Below, in pieces: positions 1-8,648 of a stretch of DNA of 64,000 nucleotides; the stretch's first letter is position 1; each line of letters opens with the position of its first letter. The position numbers and the translations under genes are program-made. The notes below the pieces were generated by a model, which searched no databases, was not told the DNA's origin, and saw nothing but the letters and a program-made list of their open reading frames with translations. Origin of the DNA: Streptomyces xinghaiensis S187 (GTDB lineage: Bacteria > Actinomycetota > Actinomycetes > Streptomycetales > Streptomycetaceae); assembly GCF_000220705.2 (NCBI RefSeq), contig NZ_CP023202.1, positions 5,300,501 to 5,364,500 on the forward strand, given 5' to 3'.

Positions 1-410
1 AGCGGACGGGTCTGACCGGCCGGGCGGACCAGCCCTGGCACACCCTGTCCGGAGGTGAACGCCAACGCGCGCAGATCGCCCGCGCACTCGCCCAGGAGCC
101 GCGCGAACTCCTCCTCGACGAGCCGACGAACCACCTCGACATCCAGCACCAGCACGACCTGCTGCATCTCGTCCGCGGCCTCGCCGTCACCAGCGTCGTC
201 GCCCTGCACGACCTCAACCTCGCCGCGATGTACTGCGACCACGTCGTGATCCTGCGGCAGGGACGGGTCGTCGCCGCGGGCACACCCCGGGACGTACTGA
301 CCGAGAAGCTCATCGCCGACGTCTACGGAGTACGGGCTCAGGTCACCGACCCGGACGCCGACGGCCGCCCTCATGTACGGGTGCTCGGCACCCTGGTGCG
401 CCGGTCCTGA
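1..410 (+). CDS. FecE/FepC-type ABC transporter ATP-binding protein (3' part)
   Basis: The gene enters from the left edge, so only the C-terminal ~135 residues are visible, read in the frame starting at base 3. The nucleotide-binding half is clear: signature LSGGERQR (bases 48-71), Walker B LLLDEPTNHLD and the H-loop VALHDLN. The tail GTPRDVLTEKLIADVYG is typical of FecE/FepC/BtuD-like ATPases that energise uptake of siderophores, heme or cobalamin. Its Walker A lies outside the window. A second, complete FecCD-type system follows 580 bases downstream, so this belongs to a neighbouring, separate importer. Substrate cannot be told from this fragment. Confidence 0.9.
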   Translation, partial: RTGLTGRADQPWHTLSGGERQRAQIARALAQEPRELLLDEPTNHLDIQHQHDLLHLVRGLAVTSVVALHDLNLAAMYCDHVVILRQGRVVAAGTPRDVLTEKLIADVYGVRAQVTDPDADGRPHVRVLGTLVRRS

Positions 411-496
411 GGGCGGCCTGGCGGAAGCGTCTCCCGCCGAGCCTCCACGACGGCTTCGGCGGTCCGGCACGGTGGCGGCCGCCCAAGGGATAGCAC

Positions 497-511
497 TGAT
501 AATCATTTCCA
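497..511. promoter_or_regulatory. Zur/Fur-like operator box
   Basis: TGATAATCATTTCCA is an AT-rich, imperfect 7-1-7 palindrome in otherwise ~70% GC DNA. It resembles the Streptomyces Zur box (TGaaAATnATTttCA) and generic Fur boxes. It lies about 40 bases before the ATG of the decayed methyltransferase and upstream of the permease-ATPase-lipoprotein genes, where an operator for metal-dependent repression is expected. The family assignment (Zur rather than Fur/DmdR) rests only on similarity to the consensus. Confidence 0.5.
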
Positions 512-551
512 TGTAGCCTCGTTCCGTCGTCATCCCTGGACGGGGGTCCGC

Positions 552-746
552 ATGGAACCGCGCGACGTGGCCGCGGCATTGGCGCAGGAGGCGGGAGAAC
601 TCGGCCGGCTGTCCAGCGCGTTGTGGCCGCTGATCGGATCGGCGGCCGTCAAGGCCGCGCGCCTGCGCCCCGGTCCGCATGTGCTCGACGCGCTGCTGCG
701 GAGCGCCGGCCGAGTCGACGCGCTGCGGACGAGCGCAGGCATATGA
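552..746 (+). pseudogene. Decayed SAM-dependent methyltransferase
   Basis: The ATG at 552 opens a reading frame whose first ~48 residues look like the N-terminus of a class I methyltransferase, ending in RPGPHVLDA just before SAM motif I. The expected CCGAG glycine-rich loop appears only in the next frame (CCGAPA, from about 687), while the following acidic-loop segment GRVDALRTSAGI is back in the first frame and hits a stop at 744-746. An intact enzyme would be 250 residues or more. The pattern indicates small deletions or frameshifts around 687-700 and loss of the rest. It probably once led the adjacent metal-uptake operon. Confidence 0.6.
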
Positions 747-992
747 ACGGTCTTCGCCGGCGACGTGGGAGAGGAACCGACGCGGTCCCCGCCGCGGGGT
801 GGAGGGCCGTGGCCGTGCGGCGTCCCGGAGACCCGCGCGGCCCGCGCGTGGCCGGACACCCGGCGGTCCCCGCGCGGGACGGCCTGCGCCTGCTTCCGCG
901 CAGCCGGTGCGCTGCCGGTGCCCGCCCGGGGTGACGGGCGGACGCCCCGCGCCCGATGAGTACGTTCCGTCCGACCTGGAAGGCCCGGTTCT

Positions 993-2135
993 GTGTCACC
1001 GCCAACGATCTCCGCTGCGCCACCGGCGAGCAGCGGGGCCGATACGTCAGCCGACGCGGCACCCCCCGGACCCGCAACGGGGGTGAAGGGCCGGCTCGCC
1101 TCCCGTAAGGGCCTGGTGTTCGCCTGCGCCGTTCTGTCGGCCGTTCTCCTCGCCTCGGTCGTGGTGGCCATCGGCCTGGGAGCCGCCGTGATCATGCCGG
1201 GGGAGACCGCCCGGTACCTGTGGGCGGCTGTCAGCGGCGGCCGCATCGCCGCGGACGAGGTGACCACGTATCAGATCATCTGGCAGATCCGTACCCCACG
1301 GGTGCTGCTCGCGGCGCTCGTGGGCGCCGGGCTGAGCGCGATCGGCGTGGCCATCCAGGCCATGGTGCGCAATGCGCTCGCCGACCCCTTCGTGCTGGGC
1401 GTCTCCTCGGGCGCCTCCGTCGGAGCCGTCGGTGTCACGGTCACCGGCGGGCTGGCGGCGCTGGGCATCTACGCGGTGTCGGCCGGTGCCTTCATCGGGG
1501 CCCTGCTCGCGTCGCTCCTGGTGTATGCGGCCTCTGTCAGCCGGGGCGCGCTGTCCCCGCTGCGTCTCGTTCTGACGGGCGTGGCCATGTCGCTGGGCTT
1601 CCAGGCGGTGATGAGCCTGATCATCTACTTCGCGCCGGACGGCGAGGCGACCAGCATGGTCCTGTACTGGACGATGGGCAGCTTCGGTGCCGCGAGCTGG
1701 GGTGCGCTCCCGCTCGTGTCCGTGGTCGTCCTTCTCGGCCTGGTCGTGCTGTACCGGTACAGCCGGGCGCTGGACGTACTGGCCCTCGGGGACGAGACCG
1801 CCGCGAGCCTGGGCATCAGTCCCGACCGGCACCGCAAGGCGCTGCTCGTCCTGGCCTCGCTCGTGACGGGGGTGATGGTCGCCGTCAGCGGCGCCATCGC
1901 CTTTGTCGGGCTGGTCATGCCCCACGTCGTGCGCATGGTCGCCGGCGCCGGCCATGCCCGCGTGCTGGCCGTGGCGCCACTGGCCGGAGCGATCTTCATG
2001 GTGTGGGTCGACCTGGTGTCCCGGACGCTGGTGGCCCCGCGCGAGCTGCCCCTGGGCGTCATGACCGCGCTCGTCGGGGTGCCGGTCTTCATCACCCTGA
2101 TGCGCCGCAGGGGTTACCTGTTCGGAGGCCGTTGA
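993..2135 (+). CDS. FecCD-family ABC transporter permease
   Basis: Integral membrane permease of 380 residues for import of a metallophore, heme or cobalamin-like ligand. After a ~35-residue Ala/Pro-rich cytoplasmic extension there are about ten hydrophobic segments. The family hallmarks are present: IRTPRVLLAALVGAGLS, QAMVRNALADPFVLGVSSGAS near residue 125 and the late FVGLVMPHVVRM coupling region. The GTG at 993 is the first plausible start, and its leader overlaps the decayed methyltransferase region. It is followed one base later by its ATPase and then by a binding lipoprotein, forming a complete BtuCDF/FecBCDE-like operon, possibly under the Zur/Fur-like box at 497. Confidence 0.93.
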   Translation: MSPPTISAAPPASSGADTSADAAPPGPATGVKGRLASRKGLVFACAVLSAVLLASVVVAIGLGAAVIMPGETARYLWAAVSGGRIAADEVTTYQIIWQIRTPRVLLAALVGAGLSAIGVAIQAMVRNALADPFVLGVSSGASVGAVGVTVTGGLAALGIYAVSAGAFIGALLASLLVYAASVSRGALSPLRLVLTGVAMSLGFQAVMSLIIYFAPDGEATSMVLYWTMGSFGAASWGALPLVSVVVLLGLVVLYRYSRALDVLALGDETAASLGISPDRHRKALLVLASLVTGVMVAVSGAIAFVGLVMPHVVRMVAGAGHARVLAVAPLAGAIFMVWVDLVSRTLVAPRELPLGVMTALVGVPVFITLMRRRGYLFGGR

Positions 2136-2136
2136 G

Positions 2137-2910
2137 ATGGACCTCGGACTTGACGGGCTCTCGGTGGTCACCGACGGCAAGAGCCTGGTACACGACCTGT
2201 CCCTGGACGTCGGGAGCGGCCAGGTCGTGGGCCTGGTCGGCCCGAACGGCAGTGGCAAGTCCACCGCCCTCAGGTGCGTGTACCGTGCACTCCGCCCCAG
2301 CTCCGGCACCGTCCGGGTGGGCGGGCAGCCGCTCTCCGGCCTGACGCTGCGCCGCTCCGCGCAGGTCGTCGCGGCCATGACCCAGGACGGCGCCGTCGAC
2401 CTCGACTTCACGGTCGAGGAGGTCATCGCGCTCGGACGCGCACCGCACCTTCAGGGCAACCAGGCGCTCAGCCGCCGGGAGCGGGAGCTCTGCGAACGCG
2501 CGATGGACCGGCTCGACATCCGCCACCTCGCCCGGCGCGGAGTCCTGACGCTCTCGGGCGGGGAACGCCAGCGTGTCCTGCTGGCCCGGGCGCTCGTCCA
2601 GGAGCCGAGGATCCTGGTGCTCGACGAGCCGACCAACCACCTCGACGTACGCCACCAGGTCGAACTGCTCTCACTCCTGCGCGGCTCGGGACTCACCGTC
2701 CTGGTCGTGCTGCACGACCTCAACCTCGCCGCGGCCGCCTGCGACCGCCTCGGCGTGCTCCGCGAAGGCCGTCTTGTCGCCGCCGGCACGCCCGAGGACG
2801 TCCTCACCACGGAACTCGTGAGCGAGGTGTTCGGCGTCAAGGCCAGCATCGTGCCCCACCCGCTGACGGGTGACCCGCAGTTGTTGTATTCGCTCCATCC
2901 CTCCCTGTGA
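2137..2910 (+). CDS. FecE-type ABC transporter ATP-binding protein
   Basis: ATPase subunit of 257 residues that powers the preceding permease. Walker A GPNGSGKST is at about residue 36, signature LSGGERQRV at about 141, Walker B LVLDEPTNHLD just after it, and the H-loop VVLHDLN at about 190. The closing segment GTPEDVLTTELVSEVFG is the usual FecE tail and closely matches the tail of the partial ATPase at the left edge, so the two ATPases are paralogues. Its ATG follows the permease stop by one base, indicating translational coupling. Confidence 0.94.
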   Translation: MDLGLDGLSVVTDGKSLVHDLSLDVGSGQVVGLVGPNGSGKSTALRCVYRALRPSSGTVRVGGQPLSGLTLRRSAQVVAAMTQDGAVDLDFTVEEVIALGRAPHLQGNQALSRRERELCERAMDRLDIRHLARRGVLTLSGGERQRVLLARALVQEPRILVLDEPTNHLDVRHQVELLSLLRGSGLTVLVVLHDLNLAAAACDRLGVLREGRLVAAGTPEDVLTTELVSEVFGVKASIVPHPLTGDPQLLYSLHPSL

Positions 2911-2926
2911 AAGGCACCACCAGGTC

Positions 2927-3943
2927 ATGAGCACGACTCCAGCTCCCCGCCCGGCGCGGCAGCGCACCGCCCTCGGCTCCGCGCTCGCGGCCGCACTGCT
3001 GCTCAGCGGCTGCGGCGCCGGAGTGGCATCGGACGACAAGGCCGAGGCCCCCGGGAAGGTCACCGTCAAGAGGTGCGCCGAGCCGGTCGAATACACGGTT
3101 CCCGAGCGTGCCGTGGCGTACGAGGGCGGAAGTGCCGACAAGCTGTTCAGCCTCGGCCTGGTCGACCACGTGTACGGCTACGTGATGCCGCCGGCGAACC
3201 CGCCGGTGGAGGAGTCACCGTGGGCGGACGACTACGCCGAGGTGAAGATGCTCAGTGACGATCTCCTCAACAAGGAACTCGTGGTCGAGGCCAAGTCCGA
3301 TTTCGTCGTGGCCGGCTGGAACTCGGGCTTCAAGGACGAGCGGGGCATCACCCCGGAGATCCTGGACAAGCTCGGGATCCAGAGCTTCATGCACAGCGAG
3401 AGCTGCTTCAACTACCCCGGGCACCCGGAGAAGCTCACCCCGTTCGAAGCCCTCTACACCGACCTCGACCGGCTGGGCAGGATCTTCCGGGTCGAGGACA
3501 AGGCGGATGAGGTCGTCGGCGGGCTGAAGAAGCGGGTGGAGGCCGTGAAGGCGAAGGCGCCCGGGAGCGATCCGCTCCCGGTCTTCCTCTACGACTCGGG
3601 CACCGACCAGCCCTTCACCGCGGGCAACCAGGTCCCGCCCAACGACATCATCAAGACCGCCGGCGGCAGGAACATCTTCGACGGCCTCGACGAGCGGTGG
3701 ACGCAGGTCAACTGGGAGGCCGTCGCCAAGGCGGAGCCGGAAGTCATCATGATCCTCGACTACGGGGACCTGCCCGCCGAGAAGAAGATCGACTTCCTGA
3801 AGAAGTCCTCCCACACGAAGGGGCTGCCCGCCGTCAGGAAGAACAACTTCTTCATCCTGGACTACAACGAGGGCGTCAGCGGGCCGCGCAACATCGACGG
3901 CCTGGAGAAGTTCGCGAAGTACCTGGGCGAACTCCAGAACTGA
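2927..3943 (+). CDS. Metallophore-type ABC substrate-binding lipoprotein
   Basis: Extracytoplasmic binding protein of 338 residues, lipid-anchored. The N-terminus has arginines, a hydrophobic stretch and lipobox LLLSGC (Cys near residue 27). The remainder looks like a TroA/BtuF-type bilobal fold (Peripla_BP_2): a first lobe opening with VTVKRCAEPVEYTVPERAV and the late segment NWEAVAKAEPEVIMILDYGD typical of FecB-like proteins. I chose the ATG at 2927 because it precedes the signal peptide directly; an upstream ATG at 2870 would overlap the ATPase gene by 41 bases and spoil the signal. It is the third gene of the importer. The ligand is unknown; a zinc or iron chelate is the best guess given the upstream box. 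Confidence 0.9.
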   Translation: MSTTPAPRPARQRTALGSALAAALLLSGCGAGVASDDKAEAPGKVTVKRCAEPVEYTVPERAVAYEGGSADKLFSLGLVDHVYGYVMPPANPPVEESPWADDYAEVKMLSDDLLNKELVVEAKSDFVVAGWNSGFKDERGITPEILDKLGIQSFMHSESCFNYPGHPEKLTPFEALYTDLDRLGRIFRVEDKADEVVGGLKKRVEAVKAKAPGSDPLPVFLYDSGTDQPFTAGNQVPPNDIIKTAGGRNIFDGLDERWTQVNWEAVAKAEPEVIMILDYGDLPAEKKIDFLKKSSHTKGLPAVRKNNFFILDYNEGVSGPRNIDGLEKFAKYLGELQN

Positions 3944-4021
3944 CCGAGTCGAGCCGGAGCGAGCCGGGGCCGTGCCGGATCCGCACGTCCCCGGCGCTCC
4001 GGGCCGCAATACCGAGGCGCG

Positions 4022-5269
4022 TCACAGCGTCCGGTGCCCGGGAGACGGCGCGGGCTGCCCGCAGCCCGTCCCCCGGCCGGGCGGGCAGCTCACGGCGGCG
4101 AGGTCGCCCACGCCGACCCGGGCGAAGTTCGCCAGGCTGGCGGTGCCCGGCACGAAGTAGCCGGTGTGGCCGGTGGCGCCCGCGGCGGAGAGCAGCCGGG
4201 CGCCGAAGGCCGGGGAGACCGGGTCCACTCCGTGGCCGAGCGCCCCGAACTCCAGATTCGGCACGTCCTCGATCCAGTCGTCGGCGTCCCGGGTGGCCCA
4301 GATCCGGGCCCGCCCGCCGAGGTCCGCGACCCGCTCGGCCCGCATCCCGGGGCTTCCCGCGACCGCTATGTCGGTGACCCGGGACGGCAGCGAGCGGGCG
4401 GCGACGCCGCAGACCACGGAGCCGTAGCTGTGGCAGAACAGGGCGACGCTCGACGATCCCGGCAGCGCCCGGACCAGCGCCCGCAGGGTGACGGCGCCCG
4501 CCGCGGCGAGCCGGCCCGCGGCGGCGTCCACGCCGACCCCCGCCGGGCTGGTGTAGTCGGCCCAGGCGATGACGGCGGTGCGGACCCGGGGCGCGGCCGC
4601 GCGCTCGGCGCGGTGCAGCGCCCGCGCCATGCCGACCGGCGCCGTGAACGTCCGCCGGGTGCGTTCGAAGGTGAGCAGATGGGTGTCGACCCCGGGCACC
4701 ACGACGGAGACCCGCTGGGCCGAGTCGAGGTCGCCGAAGACCTCCGCGACCCGGCCGGGGCCGGTCGGGTCGAAGGCGAGGATCTGCCGGTTTCCGCGCA
4801 GCAGCGAGCCGTAGCGCTGCATCCTGCGGGCCACCTGCTCCCGGCCGAGCTCGGTGAGCCGGGGGTCGTCGAGCCGGGTCCGTTCGGCGGCGATCGCCTG
4901 CCGCAGCGCGGTGCGGTTGGCCCGGTAGCGCAGGGCCGTCGGGGCGCCGTTGAGGTTGCCCACGACCAGCGCGTGGCGCTCGGCGAGCCGCCGGCGCTGC
5001 CTCTCGCCGAGCGAGCGGAAGAAGTCCCGGACGGCCGCCGGGGAGGACTCGGGCCGGGGGAGTCTCCGTCCGTCGGCCGAAGCGCGGTTCCAGGCGGCCT
5101 GCGCGGCGGCGCGGGCCCCCGGCTGCGGGCGGTGGGTCCGGATCGCGGTCCAGCCGGTGGTGGCCAGCAGTATCAGCACCAGGCCCAGGACGAGCGCCGC
5201 CCGCGAGGCGGGGGAGCCGCTGAACCAGGAGGCGGGAGCGGAGGAGCCGAGCTCAGACAAGGAAGACAC
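4022..5269 (-). CDS. DUF1023 alpha/beta-hydrolase, membrane-anchored
   Basis: Protein of 415 residues transcribed toward the uptake operon. A transmembrane or uncleaved signal segment lies at about residues 24-40, followed by an Arg-rich helical region and then a C-terminal alpha/beta-hydrolase domain of the actinobacterial DUF1023 type. The nucleophile elbow reads CHSYGSVV (Ser at about residue 285) instead of the usual GHSYGS. A GHGVDP segment may supply the late histidine. Start is GTG at 5269 with no strong ribosome site. Substrate is unknown; relatives are annotated only as hydrolases or esterases. Confidence 0.82.
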   Translation of the reverse strand: MSSLSELGSSAPASWFSGSPASRAALVLGLVLILLATTGWTAIRTHRPQPGARAAAQAAWNRASADGRRLPRPESSPAAVRDFFRSLGERQRRRLAERHALVVGNLNGAPTALRYRANRTALRQAIAAERTRLDDPRLTELGREQVARRMQRYGSLLRGNRQILAFDPTGPGRVAEVFGDLDSAQRVSVVVPGVDTHLLTFERTRRTFTAPVGMARALHRAERAAAPRVRTAVIAWADYTSPAGVGVDAAAGRLAAAGAVTLRALVRALPGSSSVALFCHSYGSVVCGVAARSLPSRVTDIAVAGSPGMRAERVADLGGRARIWATRDADDWIEDVPNLEFGALGHGVDPVSPAFGARLLSAAGATGHTGYFVPGTASLANFARVGVGDLAAVSCPPGRGTGCGQPAPSPGHRTL

Positions 5270-5380
5270 TGCGGCACACCCTAGGAGACCGGCGCTGCCG
5301 AATCGTTATCCGGCGGGTGAGCGTGAGTCATTTCACGTTTGGGGCCGGGCATAGCGGTCGCAAGGGACGACCGTCTCCGG

Positions 5381-5440
5381 GCGGACAGCGGGGCGGACAG
5401 CGGGGCGGATACCGGGGCGGATGCCGGGACGGACGAGGGG
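5381..5440. repeat. Five tandem 12-bp units
   Basis: Five 12-base units run head to tail: GCGGACAGCGGG twice, then GCGGATACCGGG, GCGGATGCCGGG and ACGGACGAGGGG. They sit in the gap between the DUF1023 and TetR genes. Unit length is a multiple of three but no supported gene covers them. Probably a slipped-strand minisatellite. Confidence 0.75.
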
Positions 5441-5550
5441 TGACGGCCCGGGTGGACGGCGGGGCGGACGCCGGAACGGGGCCGGGTGGCCGGGGGCCGG
5501 GGCGCGGGCGGCCGGAGAGGGGGGCGGGACCGCGGGCGGTCCGGAGCCGG

Positions 5551-6210
5551 TCAGTCCTCCGGCGCCGGCCCGTCCAGGGCCAGGGCGGGGCCGATCGCGT
5601 CGAGATGGCGCTCGGTGAGCCGGCGCAGCGCCTCGGCGCTCGCGTCCGGCCCCGCGCCCCAGATCCGGCCGGTCATCCGCATCACGCCGGTGAAGGCGGC
5701 GACGAGCACCCGTGGCCGGAGGTCGGTGACCGGGTCCGTCCCGGCCCGGCGGGCGATGTCGCGGACGAGGTGGTCCTCCAGCTCCGCCGAGCGGCACATC
5801 GCGGTGGCGAGCAGGGCGGGTGTCGACTCGATGACCTGGTACATCCGCATGTGCAGCCCGGGCTCGACGGTCTCGCCGACGGCCTCGCCGAAGGTGTCCC
5901 AGGTGACGGAGACGGCCCGGCGCAGCGCGGTCAGCGGCGGCTCGCCGTCCGGCCGGGCCCGGAAGGCGTCGAGGAAGTGCTCCTCGACGAGGTCGTGGAC
6001 GGAGAAGGCGACCGCCTCCTTGCCGGCGAAGTAGCGGAAGAAGGTCCGCTGGGAGACCCCGGCGGCCTCGGCGATGTCATCGACCGTCGTCTCCTCGTAG
6101 CCCCGGGTGGTGAAGAGTTCCAGGGCCGAGCGGATCAGCGCGTCGCGGGTCCGTCTCTTCTTGCGCTCGCGGAGCCCGCCCGGTGCCCCCTCGGGGCGGT
6201 CGGTCGTCAC
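5551..6210 (-). CDS. TetR-family transcriptional regulator
   Basis: Repressor of 219 residues. The TetR_N helix-turn-helix occupies residues ~18-65, with the signature TTVDDIAEAAGVSQRTFFRYF at its end; the C-terminal half is the variable ligand-binding domain. It starts at GTG 6210 and diverges from the MFS efflux gene at 6336. A large dyad lies in the 125-base gap between them, the classical arrangement in which the regulator represses both the pump and itself until an inducer binds. The inducer is unknown. Confidence 0.93.
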   Translation of the reverse strand: MTTDRPEGAPGGLRERKKRRTRDALIRSALELFTTRGYEETTVDDIAEAAGVSQRTFFRYFAGKEAVAFSVHDLVEEHFLDAFRARPDGEPPLTALRRAVSVTWDTFGEAVGETVEPGLHMRMYQVIESTPALLATAMCRSAELEDHLVRDIARRAGTDPVTDLRPRVLVAAFTGVMRMTGRIWGAGPDASAEALRRLTERHLDAIGPALALDGPAPED

Positions 6211-6274
6211 CCTCGGGCCGCCTCTCGCTCGGTTCCTCAGCTGTTCTCCCTGCTCAGGGATGGTGTGAGTAGCG

Positions 6275-6313
6275 TGACAGTTACCGTTCCCGGAAACGGT
6301 TTGTCAACTGTCA
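6275..6313. promoter_or_regulatory. Nested dyad operator for the TetR/MFS pair
   Basis: Outer arms TGACAGTT (6275-6282) and AACTGTCA (6306-6313) enclose inner arms ACCGTT (6283-6288) and AACGGT (6295-6300) around CCCGGA. This fits a TetR operator located between the divergent genes, 22 bases before the MFS ATG. Confidence 0.65.
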
Positions 6314-6335
6314 GTCGCTGCCATAATCTCCGGCC

Positions 6336-7937
6336 ATGACGTCTCAGACCACCGTCGCCGACGCGGCGCCGGACCTTCCCGAGCCCGGACCCCGCAAGGG
6401 CCTGCGGGGACACCCCTGGCTCACTCTTCTCTCCGTCGCGATCGGCGTGATGATGGTGGCCCTCGACGGCACGATCGTCGCGATCGCCAACCCGGCGATC
6501 CAGCAGGACCTCGGGGCCTCGCTCGCCGACGTCCAGTGGATAACCAACGGCTATCTGCTCGCCCTCGCCGTCTCCCTCATCACGGCGGGCAAGCTCGGCG
6601 ACCGCTTCGGGCACCGCCAGACCTTCCTGATCGGCATAGCCGGCTTCGCCCTCGCCTCGGGGGCCATCGGCCTCTCCGCCAGCGTGCCGCTGGTGGTCGG
6701 CTTCCGGGTCCTCCAGGGCCTCTTCGGCGCGCTGCTGATGCCCGCCGCGCTGGGCCTGCTGCGGGCCACCTTCCCGGCCGAGAAGCTCAACATGGCGATC
6801 GGCATCTGGGGCATGGTCATCGGTGCCTCCACCGCGGGCGGGCCGATCGTGGGCGGTCTGCTGGTCGAGCACGTCAGCTGGCAGTCGGTCTTCTTCATCA
6901 ACGTGCCGGTGGGCATCGCCGCCCTCCTGATGGGCCTGGTGATCCTCCGTGACCACCGCGCGGAGAACGCCCCGCGCTCCTTCGACATCCCCGGCATCCT
7001 GCTGCTGTCGGCCGCGATGTTCTTCCTCATCTGGGCGCTGATCAAGGCCCCCGCCTGGGGCTGGGGCGACGGGCTCACCCTGGGCTTCCTGACCGCCGCG
7101 GTGCTCACCTTCGCGGCGTTCGCGTTCTGGGAGACGAAGGTCCGCGAACCGCTCATCCCGCTGGGGATGTTCCGCTCCGTGCCGCTGTCCGCCGGTACGG
7201 TCCTGATGGTGCTGATGGCCTTCGCCTTCATGGGCGGGATCTTCTTCGTCACCTTCTACCTGCAGAACGTGCACGGCATGAGCCCGGTCGACAGCGGGCT
7301 CCATCTGCTGCCGCTCACCGGCATGATGATCGTGTCCTCGCCGATCGCCGGCGCCCTCATCACCAAGGTCGGCCCGCGGGTGCCGCTGGTCGGCGGCATG
7401 GTGTTCACGGCCGCCGCCATGTTCGGCATGTCCACCCTGGAGACGGACTCCGGCAGCGGTGTCATGTCCCTGTGGTTCGTCCTGCTCGGCCTCGGCCTGG
7501 CGCCGGTCATGGTCGGCGCGACCGAGGTGATCGTCGGCAACGCGCCGCTGGAGCTGTCCGGTGTGGCCGGCGGTCTCCAGCAGGCGGCGATGCAGGTCGG
7601 CGGCAGCCTCGGCACGGCCGTGCTCGGCGCGACCATGGCCGCCCGGGTCGACGACCAGCTGCCCGGCAACTGGGCGGAGGCCCAGCTGCCGCCGGTCACC
7701 CCGGAGCAGATGTCGAAGATGTCCGAGGCCGTGGAGGTCGGCATGCCGCCGCTCACCAAGGAGACGCCGCCGCAGGTCGCGGAGATCATCACCGGCGTCA
7801 CCCATGAGACGTTCGTGTCCGGCATGGGCTTCTCGTTCACCGTCGCGGGCGGGGTCGCGGTCCTCGCCGTCGTGGTCGCCCTCTTCACCAACCGGGGCGT
7901 CAACGCCGGGGCCGGTGCCGGCGGCGCCCACATCTGA
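6336..7937 (+). CDS. DHA2-family MFS drug efflux transporter
   Basis: Protein of 533 residues with about 14 hydrophobic segments, the size and topology of the DHA2 (EmrB/QacA-like) proton antiporters. Motif A is GKLGDRFGHRQ (about residue 85) after the D1 motif LDGTIVAIANPAI; motif C-type glycines occur in the fifth helix (GIWGMVIGASTAGGPIVGG). A hydrophilic loop at residues ~445-495 precedes the last helix. It diverges from a TetR gene and its promoter region contains the dyad operator, so expression is probably induced by its substrate. Substrate is unknown. Confidence 0.94.
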   Translation: MTSQTTVADAAPDLPEPGPRKGLRGHPWLTLLSVAIGVMMVALDGTIVAIANPAIQQDLGASLADVQWITNGYLLALAVSLITAGKLGDRFGHRQTFLIGIAGFALASGAIGLSASVPLVVGFRVLQGLFGALLMPAALGLLRATFPAEKLNMAIGIWGMVIGASTAGGPIVGGLLVEHVSWQSVFFINVPVGIAALLMGLVILRDHRAENAPRSFDIPGILLLSAAMFFLIWALIKAPAWGWGDGLTLGFLTAAVLTFAAFAFWETKVREPLIPLGMFRSVPLSAGTVLMVLMAFAFMGGIFFVTFYLQNVHGMSPVDSGLHLLPLTGMMIVSSPIAGALITKVGPRVPLVGGMVFTAAAMFGMSTLETDSGSGVMSLWFVLLGLGLAPVMVGATEVIVGNAPLELSGVAGGLQQAAMQVGGSLGTAVLGATMAARVDDQLPGNWAEAQLPPVTPEQMSKMSEAVEVGMPPLTKETPPQVAEIITGVTHETFVSGMGFSFTVAGGVAVLAVVVALFTNRGVNAGAGAGGAHI

Positions 7938-7986
7938 GACGGCCGGAGCCCCGCGCCGGGCCGGAGGCGTCAACTCCGCTTAATGG

Positions 7987-8017
7987 CAGCCCCGTTGGGT
8001 CATCCCCGGCGGGGCTG
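7987..8017 (+). terminator. Weak hairpin after the MFS gene
   Basis: CAGCCCCG (7987-7994) pairs with CGGGGCTG (8010-8017) across a 15-base loop, 50 bases after the MFS stop. No T-run follows, as is usual in this genome. Confidence 0.4.
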
Positions 8018-8168
8018 TCCCCTATCCGGGTGGCATCGCCCGGAGACCCTTGGCGGCGGAGGCACCGGCCGGAGAGGCTCGTGACGGAAACGCCGCCGGG
8101 CATCCGTCCGGCGGCCGGCCGCGTGCCCGCGCCCCGGCGGCGCGGCACCTCACGGGGGAGTGATCCTG

Positions 8169-8648
8169 ATGAAGCGCCCTGTCCTGATGACGCGTTCTTT
8201 CCCGGCGACCCGCCCTGTCCTGACGACCGCGTCCGTGGCCGCCACCGCGCTGGCCGCCGCCCTGGTCCCGGCCGCCCCGCTCGCCGCCGCGGCCCCTCCG
8301 GCACCCCCGGGGCCACGGACGTCCGCGGCGCCCGCGTCCCCGGCGGCGGAACCGCCCGCCCCCTCCTCCGGCTCCTGCCCGTCCGGGGCGTTCTGCCTCT
8401 GGGACCGCCACGGATACGGCGGCACCCGCACCGCCCACGAACTCTCCGGCACCGACATCGAGAGCTGTATCCCGCTGCCCGCCGGAGCCTCGGCGGGCTC
8501 GCTGGCCAACCGCACCGGCCGGCCCGTCACCACCTACCAGAGCGCCGAGTGCGGGGAGACGGGCGAGTTCGACACCTATCCGGGCGGCGGCACCTGGGTG
8601 CCCGACTCCCCGTACCGGGTGCGGGCGTTCAAGATCTGGGAGAACTGA
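8169..8648 (+). CDS. Secreted peptidase-inhibitor-I36-like protein
   Basis: Protein of 159 residues with a long Ala-rich signal peptide ending near AAAAPPAP, a Pro/Ala linker, and a C-terminal ~75-residue domain. That domain begins GSCPSGAFCLWDRHGYGG and ends RVRAFKIWEN, with four cysteines able to form two disulfides, as in I36 inhibitors such as the Streptomyces metalloproteinase inhibitor SMPI and related crystallin-fold proteins. The ATG at 8169 is preferred over GTG 8160 because GGGGAG at 8154-8159 is spaced correctly for it. The last 20 bases overlap the convergent channel gene. Inhibitory activity is inferred from family only. Confidence 0.78.
   Translation: MKRPVLMTRSFPATRPVLTTASVAATALAAALVPAAPLAAAAPPAPPGPRTSAAPASPAAEPPAPSSGSCPSGAFCLWDRHGYGGTRTAHELSGTDIESCIPLPAGASAGSLANRTGRPVTTYQSAECGETGEFDTYPGGGTWVPDSPYRVRAFKIWEN

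Noticed and set aside
6237..7973. 578-residue open frame opposite the MFS gene
   Set aside because: Shadow frame rich in His/Asp/Gly/Arg; the opposite strand encodes a clear transporter.
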